From: Taibaiella koreensis
Lineage (GTDB): Bacteria > Bacteroidota > Bacteroidia > Chitinophagales > Chitinophagaceae
Length of the DNA stretch: 64,000 nt
NCBI RefSeq assembly: GCF_003545715.1
Contig: NZ_QVNU01000007.1
Coordinates: 372,001 to 436,000 of the forward strand
Reading direction: 5' to 3'
The notes beneath the pieces were generated by a model. That model saw only the letters and a list, made by a program, of their open reading frames with translations, made no database searches and was not told the DNA's origin. The position numbers and the translations under genes were made by a program. The stretch's first letter is position 1; each line of letters opens with the position of its first letter. Below, in pieces: positions 32,984 to 42,369 of this stretch.

Positions 32984-34003
32984 TTAAAGGATATCTTTAT
33001 GCACGGTATCCTGCAGCATCTGGTTAAACCAATGCGGGTATAACGGCGCTTTTTCCGACAGCTTGTCGAGGGTAGCGATGTCGGCCGCCGAAAGGGGTAC
33101 GTCAATAGCACCCAGGTTATCTTCCAACTGATGCATTTTGCTGGCGCCGATAATGATGCTGGCAACAACAGGCTTGCTCAGCAGCCATGCCAACGCTATT
33201 TGCGCTACGGATGCCTGGTACCCGGGAGCCATCTCCCTCATTTTATCAATGATCAGGAAACCTTGTTCCTTATCGGTAGGCAGCAGGTCGAAGCCGGAAA
33301 GGCGGTTATTTTCATCTTTCAGGTTTTCGCGGGTATACTTGCCGCTCAGGAATCCGCTGGCCAGCGGGCTCCACACCGTCATACCCATGCCTGCATACTG
33401 CATGAAGGGGATAAGGTCCTGTTCCGCGTCCCGGCCGGTGAGCGAATAATTGAGCTGTGCGTTAATGAAGGTAGCCCAGCCATTGTCGCGCTGCATCTGG
33501 TAAGCCACTGCCGCTTTCCAGGCCGACCAATTGGAGAAGCCTACATACCTTACTTTACCTGCTTTTACCAGTTGGTCCAGCGCCAAAAGCGATTCTTCCA
33601 GCGGCGTCCAGGGATCTTCCTTATGAAGAATATAAAGATCGATATAATCTGTCCCAAGGCGCCTCAGGCTCTGATCGCAGGAGTACACGATGTGTCGCCG
33701 GGAAAGACCGGCCTGGGTAACAGGTTGGCCTGTGCGAAAACCTACCTTGGTGGCAATGATCACGTCGTGCCGCCGGGGCGCCAGTATTTTGCCCAGCATC
33801 AGCTCCGATTGCCCGCCGGAGTAGCCGTCTGCCGTGTCGAAGAAATTAATGCCGTTGTCCAGGGCTTTGCCTACCATGGCCGAGGCGTCAGCGTCTGATA
33901 CTTTGTAAACGCTGGGCATCGAAGGGTCGCTGCCGAAAGTCATAGCGCCGAAAGAAAGCCGGGAAACAATGAGGCCCGAATGGCCGAGTGTGGTGTATTT
34001 CAT
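32984..34003 (-). CDS. Aldo/keto reductase
   Basis: A cytosolic NADPH-dependent oxidoreductase with a TIM-barrel fold. The full catalytic tetrad is visible: D56 and Y61 in FFDTADGYSGG, K86 in IIATKVGF and H127 in DLYILHKEDPWTP. The length (339) and the opening MKYTTLGHSGLIVSRLSFGAMTFG are typical of the YajO/IolS-like branch. The substrate cannot be told. It is a monocistronic unit with its own terminator. Confidence 0.93.
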   Translation of the reverse strand: MKYTTLGHSGLIVSRLSFGAMTFGSDPSMPSVYKVSDADASAMVGKALDNGINFFDTADGYSGGQSELMLGKILAPRRHDVIIATKVGFRTGQPVTQAGLSRRHIVYSCDQSLRRLGTDYIDLYILHKEDPWTPLEESLLALDQLVKAGKVRYVGFSNWSAWKAAVAYQMQRDNGWATFINAQLNYSLTGRDAEQDLIPFMQYAGMGMTVWSPLASGFLSGKYTRENLKDENNRLSGFDLLPTDKEQGFLIIDKMREMAPGYQASVAQIALAWLLSKPVVASIIIGASKMHQLEDNLGAIDVPLSAADIATLDKLSEKAPLYPHWFNQMLQDTVHKDIL

Positions 34004-34148
34004 CCTGTAGATAAATGTGACTTAAAAGTACACACTATCGATCCGCAAAACAAAAAGGCAGCTGCGGGCTATGGTAATAAAAAATGAAAACCTGCCGCCC
34101 GGATGAGCATCTGGTAGCGTCACGTCACAACAAGCGTGTACAACAGGC

Positions 34149-36074
34149 TTAGCGGAGCAGGACAACATCCCCCTTCCGGTAGAAGGACTCCTGGCGAATA
34201 CCGCCACTGAAGCTGAGCTCATAAAAATAGGTCCCGGGGTCCGCAGGCCGGTTATTGAAATAGCCGTTCCAGCCTTTTGCGGGGTCATTGCTCAGGTACA
34301 CCCGCTGCCCGTAACGGTTAAACACCGCAAATGCGAAATGCTGTACGCGACAATCCGGCGCGATGACCGGGAGCAGTTGATCGTTGATGCCGTCTCCGTT
34401 AGGGGAAAAGGCATTGGGTACATTAAAGCCGCAATGGCAGGAGATGAGTCGGACCGAAACCGTATCGGAAGCAGTGCAGCCTTCATTTTCGATACGGGCC
34501 CAATACCGGCCCGTTTGGGTAGCAGCATAGCGGCTTCCGGTGCTGCCATCCTGCCACAGATACGAGGCGCCGGGAAAGTCCGCATTCAGTGTGAACCCTG
34601 ATTCATCGCAAAGCAGGGTATCGGGCCCCAGGTCCAGCGATAGGGTATGCTCTTTTACGGCAAACGTATCAACGCGGGTGCGGCATTGGTCTTTATAGCT
34701 TACCCAGTAAACGCCTGAAGCCTTCACCGTTAGAGTGCGCTCTGTACTGCCATCATTCCAGTGGTACTCAGAACCGGCATCTGCGGACAATACCACAGGT
34801 TGCTGGTTCCCGTCGACGATACAAAGAGATGCAGTATCCTGCTGGTTAAATGCAGTATCCACCGGCGACAGCAATACCTCGGCAGGCAGGCCGGTACGGC
34901 TTTGATGCAATAGCGGTACGCTGTTGATCTGGAAGTCGCATGCCAGGCCGGCCAGATCAGGCTTGTTGATCGTATGCAGGAAAGGGCAGGCGCTGGTGAT
35001 ATAGATCTTACCGTTGTATTGCCGCAGGTAACCGGGCAGGTTACCGGTTGTATCTACCCGTCCGACAAGCACCTTTGAGGCCGTAATGGCGAGCGAATCG
35101 TGACTGCTCACATCATATTGAAGAATGTCTATACCGGAGCCGAATATTTCGGGATGGGCCCTGTAGGTTACATACAGCTTGCTGCCGTCGGGAGAAAAGG
35201 CAGGTATATAAGTACCGTTGGGGACCAGGCCGCCCAGGTGCACCGGGTCCGATACCGTGCCGGTCGACCGGTCCAGCTTATAGATCAGCAGACCTCCCGG
35301 ATTGTTCATATCATTAAAGCCCCATTCCGCTACAGCCATCCGTTTCAGATCCGAAGTGACTGCCATGCTATGACAGCTATAAGAAGAAAAATAGGAGGCA
35401 GTGGGAGTCGCTATGGGAACAGGATTCAGGCCCGATGCCGTAATGTGATAAGCTAGGAAGACGGGTGTTGTTTGCAGGTGGACCATGAGCCAGATGTCGC
35501 ATTGCGTGCCGGGAATGGCGATCATGCCTTCGCTCATCAGTGCTGTATTGAGCGGTATATTCTTTTGTCCAGGTACAATATCACCTTTGCCTCCGTCCAG
35601 GCTCATATCCACTATGGAATAAAACAAATTACCACCCATGGGCGGGTTGCCGGCCGCTGTACTGGCGCCTCTTAGTGAAAAGATATAATACTGATGCGGC
35701 GTGCCGATAACGGGAACGATACAAACACCCTGGATGGTGCTGCCGGGCACATTAAAGGGCTGTGAACTGTTGCCCAGCAGCGAATCTCCGTTGGGCATGG
35801 GCATATGGTCGCGGTTGAAGCATATGGGACCCGCGCAGTAAAAAAGAAGTGCTCCGGTACGTGGATCGGCTACAGATGCAGCGCCCTCCCAGCAATCCAC
35901 CGCCGAGGTAAAGGGCAGTCCGGTATTAAAATCCATCCCTGCTTTCTGGCCGAAGACCCATACGCTATTGGCTTTGATAAAGCCCGACTCCTGGTTGTAG
36001 TATTGTGCCTGCAGGCTGGTGCAGCTGCAGCAAAGCATCAAGATGATGAGGGTATACAATAGGGGCCGGTTCAT
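34149..36074 (-). CDS. Secreted WD40/propeller-like protein with T9SS type B sorting domain
   Basis: 641 residues from the ATG at 36074, which puts the signal peptide (MNRPLLYTLIILMLCCSCTSLQAQ) first. Residues about 30-400 form a propeller-type domain (SVWVFGQKAGMDFNTG ... YIPAFSPDGSKLYVTYR, the last being a WD40-like TolB motif). Two Ig/SprB-like modules with Cys pairs follow (GSEYHWNDGSTERTLTV, ASYLWQDGSTGSRY). The C-terminal CHU_C domain reads NVPNAFSPNGDGINDQLLP...FNRYGQRVYLS...GWNGYFNNR. It should be surface-located or released through the T9SS. Role unknown. Confidence 0.85.
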   Translation of the reverse strand: MNRPLLYTLIILMLCCSCTSLQAQYYNQESGFIKANSVWVFGQKAGMDFNTGLPFTSAVDCWEGAASVADPRTGALLFYCAGPICFNRDHMPMPNGDSLLGNSSQPFNVPGSTIQGVCIVPVIGTPHQYYIFSLRGASTAAGNPPMGGNLFYSIVDMSLDGGKGDIVPGQKNIPLNTALMSEGMIAIPGTQCDIWLMVHLQTTPVFLAYHITASGLNPVPIATPTASYFSSYSCHSMAVTSDLKRMAVAEWGFNDMNNPGGLLIYKLDRSTGTVSDPVHLGGLVPNGTYIPAFSPDGSKLYVTYRAHPEIFGSGIDILQYDVSSHDSLAITASKVLVGRVDTTGNLPGYLRQYNGKIYITSACPFLHTINKPDLAGLACDFQINSVPLLHQSRTGLPAEVLLSPVDTAFNQQDTASLCIVDGNQQPVVLSADAGSEYHWNDGSTERTLTVKASGVYWVSYKDQCRTRVDTFAVKEHTLSLDLGPDTLLCDESGFTLNADFPGASYLWQDGSTGSRYAATQTGRYWARIENEGCTASDTVSVRLISCHCGFNVPNAFSPNGDGINDQLLPVIAPDCRVQHFAFAVFNRYGQRVYLSNDPAKGWNGYFNNRPADPGTYFYELSFSGGIRQESFYRKGDVVLLR

Positions 36075-36383
36075 GAGAATAGGGTTAAACAAAGGATTGT
36101 GCTATCCCGGTAAAGCGCGGATCTGCTGCCGTTGCAGTTTTCGATACTTTGGTCCTGTCAGTAGGAATGGCAAGTTAAAGTAAGACCCTCTACGATTTCC
36201 CACCGTTGGGCATAAGCCCGGAGTTAGCCAAAAATACAGGTTTTCCGGGATACTTTCTGGCTGTAAACCGGCAATAGTTCTTGTAGTGGCTGCAGCGTAT
36301 CAATAAGCAGATGAAATTCTTTGTGTATGGGCAGCAGGTACAACAGCGCTCAGGTAAAAAAACTTCTGGTCCTGGCATGTCAC
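36075..36383. other. Intergenic region, no gene seen
   Basis: About 310 bases upstream of the propeller T9SS gene and downstream of the MFS terminator. I see no promoter match to TAnnTTTG and no coding signal. Confidence 0.5.
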
Positions 36384-36428
36384 AAAAATGCCGTGACAGG
36401 CTCAGGGAACAGACCATCACGGCAATTT
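36384..36428 (-). terminator. Terminator of the MFS gene
   Basis: AAATGCCGTGA and TCACGGCA-ATTT pair with a one-base bulge. On the minus strand TTTTTGTG follows. It begins just past the MFS stop codon. Confidence 0.75.
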
Positions 36429-36448
36429 CAATTTAAGGCAAACTATGC

Positions 36449-37639
36449 TCAGGCATGCATCACTACAGGCATCGCTTCTTTTTCCGCTTCGGTGGCTTCT
36501 GTCACCACCGGATGTTGCTTGCCTACCCGTATAAAACTTAGCGCCAGGGTAGCGGCCAGCAGTGAAATGCTCATCCATACCACCTCGTGCACACCATAAT
36601 GCGCAATCACGAAGCCGCCCAGCATAGTGCCCAGCGATATGCCAATGTTATAACAGGAAGTCAATAAGCTGTTGACCAATTCCAGTGCACTATGCGGCAC
36701 CGAACGGGTAGTGCGGATATTGCCGATAAGGAATCCGCCGGTATGTATGGCGCCCCACAGCGAAAGGATAAACACCATCGCTATAAAGATGCCGCCGAAG
36801 GTATAGGCAAGCAACTGGGCCAATATCAACGATGCAAAAAAGATGCGTGTGGTCAGCATTACGTTCTTACTAAGGGCAATGCCGGTGAGCCAGTTGCCCA
36901 GTACACCCATGCCACCGAACAGCAACAGCATAATGCTCACCTGTGTGCCATTCATGTGGGTAATCTTTTCCATATAGGCGGCGAGGTAGCCATAGCTGGA
37001 GAACATACCGGCCAGCATGAGTACGGTAGAGACCAGGTTGAGCCATAGCTGCGGGTTTTTCAATACATACAGCTGGCTGGCACCTGCTTTTTTCTTCGGT
37101 GTGGGCATTGAGGGTACAAAGAACAGAAGGCCCAGGAATGCGATCAGGCTCAGCAGGCTGGACAGGTAGAAGGAGGCCTGCCAGTTGTGGAAGAACTCAG
37201 CGGCGTAGGTGGTGATGGGAACACCCATAACGGTAGCAATGCTCACACCTGACATGACTACGGAGACGCCCTTGCTTCCCGATTCTTTCAGGGCCACTGC
37301 CAGAGAGATATTCCAGAAAAGCGGGTGCAGTACGGCCGGGAGCACACGGGCGATCATCAGTACAGTAAAATTGGGTGAAAATGCAGAAAGCAGGTTAGAT
37401 ACTATAAATACGGCCAGGACGGCAGACATGAGCAACTTACGGTTAAGCCTGGCGGTGAGCGCGGTGATCAGTGGTGACGACACCGCTACCGTCAAGGCGA
37501 AGGCACTGAGCAGCCAGCCCGCAGTATCCAGCGATACGCCAAACACCTTGGCCAGGTTGGGTAGGATACCGATAACGCCAAACTCGGTGGTGATAATACC
37601 AAATGCGCCAAGGGCCATTGCATAGATCGATCTTTTCAT
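36449..37639 (-). CDS. MFS transporter, DHA1/AraJ-type exporter
   Basis: A 396-residue inner-membrane protein with about 12 hydrophobic helices and a short cytosolic loop after helix 6 (PSMPTPKKKAGAS). The opening (GAFGIITTEFGVIGILPNLA) is the TEF..G.LP motif of the AraJ/YdhP/NepI drug-and-sugar efflux group. Loop 2-3 has the RLNRKLL variant of the MFS signature. It lies 80 bases downstream of an ArsR-type regulator on the same strand, and an operator-like sequence shared with the regulator gene lies directly before its start. Expression is probably repressed until an inducer binds. The cargo is unknown. Confidence 0.88.
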   Translation of the reverse strand: MKRSIYAMALGAFGIITTEFGVIGILPNLAKVFGVSLDTAGWLLSAFALTVAVSSPLITALTARLNRKLLMSAVLAVFIVSNLLSAFSPNFTVLMIARVLPAVLHPLFWNISLAVALKESGSKGVSVVMSGVSIATVMGVPITTYAAEFFHNWQASFYLSSLLSLIAFLGLLFFVPSMPTPKKKAGASQLYVLKNPQLWLNLVSTVLMLAGMFSSYGYLAAYMEKITHMNGTQVSIMLLLFGGMGVLGNWLTGIALSKNVMLTTRIFFASLILAQLLAYTFGGIFIAMVFILSLWGAIHTGGFLIGNIRTTRSVPHSALELVNSLLTSCYNIGISLGTMLGGFVIAHYGVHEVVWMSISLLAATLALSFIRVGKQHPVVTEATEAEKEAMPVVMHA

Positions 37640-37650
37640 TGGTTTTATTT

Positions 37651-37671
37651 ATTTAAATATTTAAATGTTTC
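37651..37671. promoter_or_regulatory. Operator-like palindrome before the MFS gene
   Basis: ATTTAAATATTTAAAT (37651-37666) is a perfect palindrome, and the block ends in TAAATGTTTC (37662-37671). The same ten bases occur in the arsR promoter dyad at 38051-38060. Confidence 0.5.
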
Positions 37672-37719
37672 GATGTATTATAAAAGTGGGTTACTTGCGT
37701 TAAGCGTATAGGAAAAAGG

Positions 37720-37998
37720 CTATTTTTTTAAAGCATTGAGGCCATTAATATAAGCGTCCAGCACTTTTTCATTTAAAACGTACTTCAGGTTCCTTCCCTC
37801 TTTCTCCGGTATCAGCAGGTCGGCATCGACCAATTGCTTCAGGTGATGCGATACGGAAGGCTGGGTCAACTCAAGCATTTCGGTGATCTCTGAGCAGTAC
37901 AGGCAGCCTTTCTTTCGCTTGAATTGCTGGAGAATGGTAATCCTGCTGGCGTCGCTCAACGCGCGGGATATCTTTTCAAATTTTTTATTATCCATCAT
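37720..37998 (-). CDS. ArsR-family winged-helix repressor
   Basis: A 92-residue regulator when started at 37998. The next ATG at 37995 is equally good, and a frame to 38112 would run over the promoter and is rejected. The wHTH is clear: ALSDASRITILQQF, then EITEMLELTQPSVSHHLKQLVDADLLIPEKEGRNLKYVLN. A Cys pair (GCLYCSE) sits at the start of the recognition region, where ArsR/SmtB metal sensors carry their CxC site, so metal, metalloid or redox sensing is possible. It is likely autoregulated and controls the downstream MFS gene through shared sites. Confidence 0.88.
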   Translation of the reverse strand: MMDNKKFEKISRALSDASRITILQQFKRKKGCLYCSEITEMLELTQPSVSHHLKQLVDADLLIPEKEGRNLKYVLNEKVLDAYINGLNALKK

Positions 37999-38021
37999 TA
38001 GAAACAGATGAAATTCCGGGG

Positions 38022-38062
38022 CAAAGGTAATAGTAAAACATAGAAACATGTAAATGTTTCTA
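38022..38062 (-). promoter_or_regulatory. arsR promoter with overlapping operator dyad
   Basis: On the minus strand TACCTTTG (38022-38029) is a perfect -7 box. Upstream of it, over the -33 zone, lies TAGAAACAT-GTAA-ATGTTTCTA (38041-38062), a perfect 9+4+9 dyad. Binding there would block the promoter. Confidence 0.65.
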
Positions 38063-38119
38063 TCGTCATTGCTTAAGTACCCATTGTCTTCTTTAATACC
38101 TTGTAGCAACAATGAAAAA

Positions 38120-38141
38120 GGAGCAGGCGATCGCCTACTCC
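38120..38141 (-). terminator. Hairpin between arsR and glgX
   Basis: GGAGCAGGCGA-TCGCCTACTCC is a near-perfect 22-base palindrome. On the minus strand TTTTTC follows, so it would stop antisense transcripts from the glgX side before they reach arsR. Confidence 0.5.
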
Positions 38142-38349
38142 CGGTTAGTGCTGGTGATGGTTAGGCTATTGCCTTATTTTAATAAGTTTATCGGTTTTGA
38201 TAGGCCGGCCAGGAGTGGTTAAAATGCTTTTCAAAGCAGTTTAAACGATACGTCTGACGGTAATGTTTTATGAGCGAAAGGCATTTGTCTGTAACGATGG
38301 CACCTTATAAAAAGGGAGTTGATAAGGAATCGTTATACTAAGGAGATGA

Positions 38350-40515
38350 ATGATGTGGCCGCCCAACAATAACGATATTGTGTTGTTGATCTTCCCTATG
38401 GAATTGAAAACGTATACAGGGTTTCCTTTTCCCCTGGGTGCCACCTGGGATGGCAAAGGCGTTAATTTCTCATTGTTCTCCGACAATGCTACAGCAGTGG
38501 AAGTCTGCCTTTTTGATAGCAAGAACGATACGGTGCCATCGGCCTGTCTGCGCATGACGGATCGTACCTATAGTGTATGGCATGTATATGTACCTGGAAT
38601 AAAACCCTGCCAGCTATACGGGTTCCGGGTGCATGGGCCTTACCAGCCCGAAGAAGGGTTGCGGTTTAATCCCCATAAACTGCTGATCGATCCCAATGGC
38701 AAGGCTATATCGGGCGTACTGGAATGGCACGATGCTTTATTTGGCTACGAAGTAGGAAGCAAGGAAAAGGACATGAAGATGAGCACGACGGATAGCGCTC
38801 CTTATATGCCGAAAGCGATTGTAGTAGCCAACGATTTTGATTGGGAAGAGGATAAGCCATTAAATATCCCATATCAGAATACGATTATCTACGAGGCCCA
38901 TGTGAAAGGATATACCTGGCTCAACCCGGAAATACCGGAAGCGATAAGGGGTACTTATGCGGCCATCGCTCATCCCGCTTCTATTAAGTACCTGCAGGAG
39001 CTAGGCATTACGGCTATTGAGCTGATGCCGGTGCATCATTTTGTTACCGATCGCTACCTGCAGGACAAAGGCCTGATCAATTACTGGGGCTATAACACCA
39101 TCAATTATTATGCGCCCGATATCCGCTATTCTTCGTCACCCGAATGCGGCGGACAGATCAACGAATTCAAGCAAATGGTAAAGGACCTGCACAAGGCCGG
39201 GATCGAAGTGATCCTGGATGTGGTCTATAACCATACGGGCGAGGGGAGCGAGCTCGGACCTACCTTGTCGTTCCGGGGAATCGACAACGCGTCCTATTAT
39301 CGTTTGCAGGATGACAAGCGTTATTACATGGACTATACCGGCACCGGCAATACCCTCAACACTGTCCAGCCCAATGTGCTGCGCATGATCATGGACAGCC
39401 TGCGCTATTGGATACTGGATATGCATGTGGACGGCTTCCGCTTCGACCTGGCGTCGACGCTGGCCCGTGAGTTGCACGAGGTGGATCGCCTGGGATCGTT
39501 CTTCGATATCATTCACCAGGACCCTGTTATTTCACAGGTCAAGCTGATCGCCGAGCCCTGGGATGTAGGCGAGGGCGGCTACCAGGTAGGCAAGTTCCCG
39601 CCGGGCTGGGCCGAATGGAACGGAATGTTCCGGGATTGTATACGGGACTACTGGCGTGGCGCCGACAGCATGCTGGCTGAATTTGCCGGCCGCTTTACCG
39701 GTTCGGCCGACCTCTATAAAGACGATCGTTATCCCACGGCGAGCATCAATTTCGTTACGGCCCACGATGGTTTCACCATGCACGACCTGGTCTCTTATAA
39801 CGAAAAGCATAACGAGGCGAATGGTGAGGAGAACCATGATGGTGAAAGCCATAACCGGAGTTGGAATTGCGGAGAAGAAGGTGATACAGAAGATGAAGCT
39901 GTTCTGAAGCTCCGGCGCCGGCAGGTACGTAATTTCATGACGACGCTTTTTTTATCGCAAGGCGTTCCGATGTTGCTGGCGGGCGACGAGATCGGCCGCA
40001 CGCAAAAAGGTAACAACAACGCCTATTGCCAGGACAATGAAATATCATGGATGGACTGGCCCAATAAAGATGAAGCCCTGCTGGCCTTTACGCAAAAGCT
40101 GATATGGATCAGGAAGGAGCATCCGATCTTTTGCCGTACACGTTGGTTCAAAGGAGCAAAGGTGAAAGGCGGCGCGGTGGCCGATATTGCCTGGTTCCTG
40201 CCGGAAGGAAAAGAGATGACCGAAGAGAACTGGAACCACGATTATGCAAAGTCGCTGGCTGTGTTCCTGAACGGGCAGGGGATCAATGCCCATACGTACG
40301 AATGTGCGCCCATTATAGACAGTCATTTCTATATCATTTTCAATGCCCACTATGAAGACCTGGTATACCGGTTGCCTGAGGCAATTTACGGCGAGCAGTG
40401 GTTAAAGATCGTCGATACAGCATTGGAAGAAGACGACCAGCAGGTGTACCGTTATGGCCAGGAGCTGACGGCGGCAGCCCGCTCAGTTATTGTCTTACAG
40501 CAAAAGACCCAATAA
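38350..40515 (+). CDS. glgX: Glycogen debranching enzyme (isoamylase type, GH13)
   Basis: Hydrolyses alpha-1,6 branches of glycogen, releasing linear maltodextrins for TreY. The 721-residue protein has an N-terminal CBM48 (residues about 20-115) and a GH13 barrel with VILDVVYNHTGEG, FRFDLAS (nucleophile), LIAEPWD (acid/base) and TAHDGFT. The LSFRGIDNASYY and NGEENHDG segments are typical of GlgX. An AGGAG stretch at 38341-38345 supports the ATG pair at 38350/38353. The family usually begins at the MELKTYTGFP motif (38398), so the 16 leading residues are uncertain. The stop codon abuts the treZ start with no gap. Confidence 0.95.
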   Translation: MMWPPNNNDIVLLIFPMELKTYTGFPFPLGATWDGKGVNFSLFSDNATAVEVCLFDSKNDTVPSACLRMTDRTYSVWHVYVPGIKPCQLYGFRVHGPYQPEEGLRFNPHKLLIDPNGKAISGVLEWHDALFGYEVGSKEKDMKMSTTDSAPYMPKAIVVANDFDWEEDKPLNIPYQNTIIYEAHVKGYTWLNPEIPEAIRGTYAAIAHPASIKYLQELGITAIELMPVHHFVTDRYLQDKGLINYWGYNTINYYAPDIRYSSSPECGGQINEFKQMVKDLHKAGIEVILDVVYNHTGEGSELGPTLSFRGIDNASYYRLQDDKRYYMDYTGTGNTLNTVQPNVLRMIMDSLRYWILDMHVDGFRFDLASTLARELHEVDRLGSFFDIIHQDPVISQVKLIAEPWDVGEGGYQVGKFPPGWAEWNGMFRDCIRDYWRGADSMLAEFAGRFTGSADLYKDDRYPTASINFVTAHDGFTMHDLVSYNEKHNEANGEENHDGESHNRSWNCGEEGDTEDEAVLKLRRRQVRNFMTTLFLSQGVPMLLAGDEIGRTQKGNNNAYCQDNEISWMDWPNKDEALLAFTQKLIWIRKEHPIFCRTRWFKGAKVKGGAVADIAWFLPEGKEMTEENWNHDYAKSLAVFLNGQGINAHTYECAPIIDSHFYIIFNAHYEDLVYRLPEAIYGEQWLKIVDTALEEDDQQVYRYGQELTAAARSVIVLQQKTQ

Positions 40516-42369
40516 ATGAACCAGCCAGAAATTAAAAGAAGAATGCTTGGCGTCCATTTCCGGGAGGGCGTTGCCGAAGTGTTGCTTTGGGCGCCTAACG
40601 CCAGGGAAAGTGTGGTATTGCACAATGAGAGTACCGGCGAGCAGTTACCGTTGGAAAAAGGAGCGCTCGGCTATTGGCACTTAAGGACAGACCGTATACG
40701 CGACGATGACCTGTACCGCGTCGCTATTGATGGCGCAAAACCTTTGCCCGACCCAGTATCGCTGTCACAGCCCGATGGTGTGCATGGGCCTTCGCAGGCG
40801 TTGGACCTGCTTCAATTTCCATGGACCGATGAACACTGGCACAACCCGGACTTTGGTGATTATATCATTTATGAGTTGCATACCGGCACCTTCAGCGAAG
40901 AAGGTAATTTCAACGGCATCACCGGAAAGCTCGATCACCTGAAAAGCCTGGGCATCAATGCCATCGAGCTAATGCCCGTGGCGCAGTTTCCAGGGAGGCG
41001 TAACTGGGGCTACGACGGCGTTTATCCATTTGCTGTACAGGAAAGCTATGGCGGTGCGCGGGCGCTGCAGGAGCTGGTGGATCATTGCCATAGCAAAGGC
41101 TTTGCCGTTATCCTGGACGTGGTGTACAACCACCTGGGTCCCGAAGGCAATTACCTCAGGGCTTATGGACCTTACTTTACAGACCGGTATAAGACGCCCT
41201 GGGGTGAAGCGGTGAATTTTGACGACGCCTGGTGCGACCCGGTGCGTCGCTTTTTTATTGAGAATGCCTTGATGTGGCTTCGCGACTTTCACATTGACGC
41301 GCTGCGGCTGGACGCAGTGCATGCGATACGGGATTTTAGCCCGGTACACATTGTCAAAGCCATAAATGATGCGGTGATGCTGCTTGAAAGCCTTTCTGGT
41401 ACCCGGAAATACCTGATCGCGGAAACGGATCTCAACGACAGCCGATTTGTGCGGCCACTGGCAGAGCAAGGATACGGGCTCAGGGCGCAATGGAGCGATG
41501 AGTTTCATCATGCCTTAAGGGTCGCTGCCGGCCAGGCACGGGAAGGATACTACGCCGACTTTAATGGCCTGGAAGATCTTGCGGTGTCGATGAAAAATGC
41601 CTATGTCTTTACCGGCCAGTATTCCGGGCACCGGCACCGGAATTTCGGCACGCCGACCTGGGGCATTAGCGGCGATCATTTTGTCGTGTTTGCCCAAAAT
41701 CATGACCAGGTGGGCAACCGGATGCTGGGCGAGCGCCTGTCCGCTTTGGTGGACTACGAAATGCAGAAGCTGCTGGCTGCCGTTGTGCTGACAGCACCCT
41801 TCGTTCCTTTATTGTTTATGGGCGAAGAGTGGGGCGCAACCACGCCTTTCCTGTATTTCACCGATCACGGGGATAAGGACCTGATCCGGGCAGTGGAAGA
41901 AGGTCGAAAAGCAGAGTTCGCTGCCTTTCAGCACGAAGGCATACCCTTTCCCGCCAACGAAGAAGGCACGTCCCTTCGTTCGCGGCTGGACTGGTCCGAA
42001 AGGACAGGCAAGGCACAAGATACTTTGTTCCGGTACTATGCCCGGCTGATCGGGTTGCGGCAAGCCCATCCGGCCCTGAAGCACTATGAGCGGTCCGCCG
42101 TTGAGGTGCTTTGCGATACAGACAAAGGAACGCTTATCCTGGAGCGGTCTTACAAAGAGCAGCATGTATATTGCCTGTTCAACTTCTCTACACAGCCACA
42201 TGAAGTGCGGTTACGGCCCGAGCTATTTCCCTTACAAGTGCTCCTGTGTTCTTCCGATAAGACCTGGATGGGCGATGCCGATAGCTATCCGCGATACGAT
42301 CACGACACGCTGCTGACCCTTCAACCCCGATCTGCCATTATTCTCGCCAACTACCATGTACCTTCCTGA
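40516..42369 (+). CDS. treZ: Malto-oligosyltrehalose trehalohydrolase
   Basis: Releases trehalose from the maltooligosyl-trehalose made by TreY. The 617-residue GH13 protein has an N-terminal CBM48-like domain (FREGVAEVLLWAPNA) and the motifs DVVYNHLGPEGNYL, LRLDAVHAIRD (nucleophile), LIAETDLND (acid/base) and QNHDQVGNR. The string GPYFTDRYKTPWGEAVNFD is diagnostic for TreZ. It begins on the base after the glgX stop and overlaps treY-malQ by 14 bases, so the three genes form one translationally coupled operon. Confidence 0.95.
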   Translation: MNQPEIKRRMLGVHFREGVAEVLLWAPNARESVVLHNESTGEQLPLEKGALGYWHLRTDRIRDDDLYRVAIDGAKPLPDPVSLSQPDGVHGPSQALDLLQFPWTDEHWHNPDFGDYIIYELHTGTFSEEGNFNGITGKLDHLKSLGINAIELMPVAQFPGRRNWGYDGVYPFAVQESYGGARALQELVDHCHSKGFAVILDVVYNHLGPEGNYLRAYGPYFTDRYKTPWGEAVNFDDAWCDPVRRFFIENALMWLRDFHIDALRLDAVHAIRDFSPVHIVKAINDAVMLLESLSGTRKYLIAETDLNDSRFVRPLAEQGYGLRAQWSDEFHHALRVAAGQAREGYYADFNGLEDLAVSMKNAYVFTGQYSGHRHRNFGTPTWGISGDHFVVFAQNHDQVGNRMLGERLSALVDYEMQKLLAAVVLTAPFVPLLFMGEEWGATTPFLYFTDHGDKDLIRAVEEGRKAEFAAFQHEGIPFPANEEGTSLRSRLDWSERTGKAQDTLFRYYARLIGLRQAHPALKHYERSAVEVLCDTDKGTLILERSYKEQHVYCLFNFSTQPHEVRLRPELFPLQVLLCSSDKTWMGDADSYPRYDHDTLLTLQPRSAIILANYHVPS

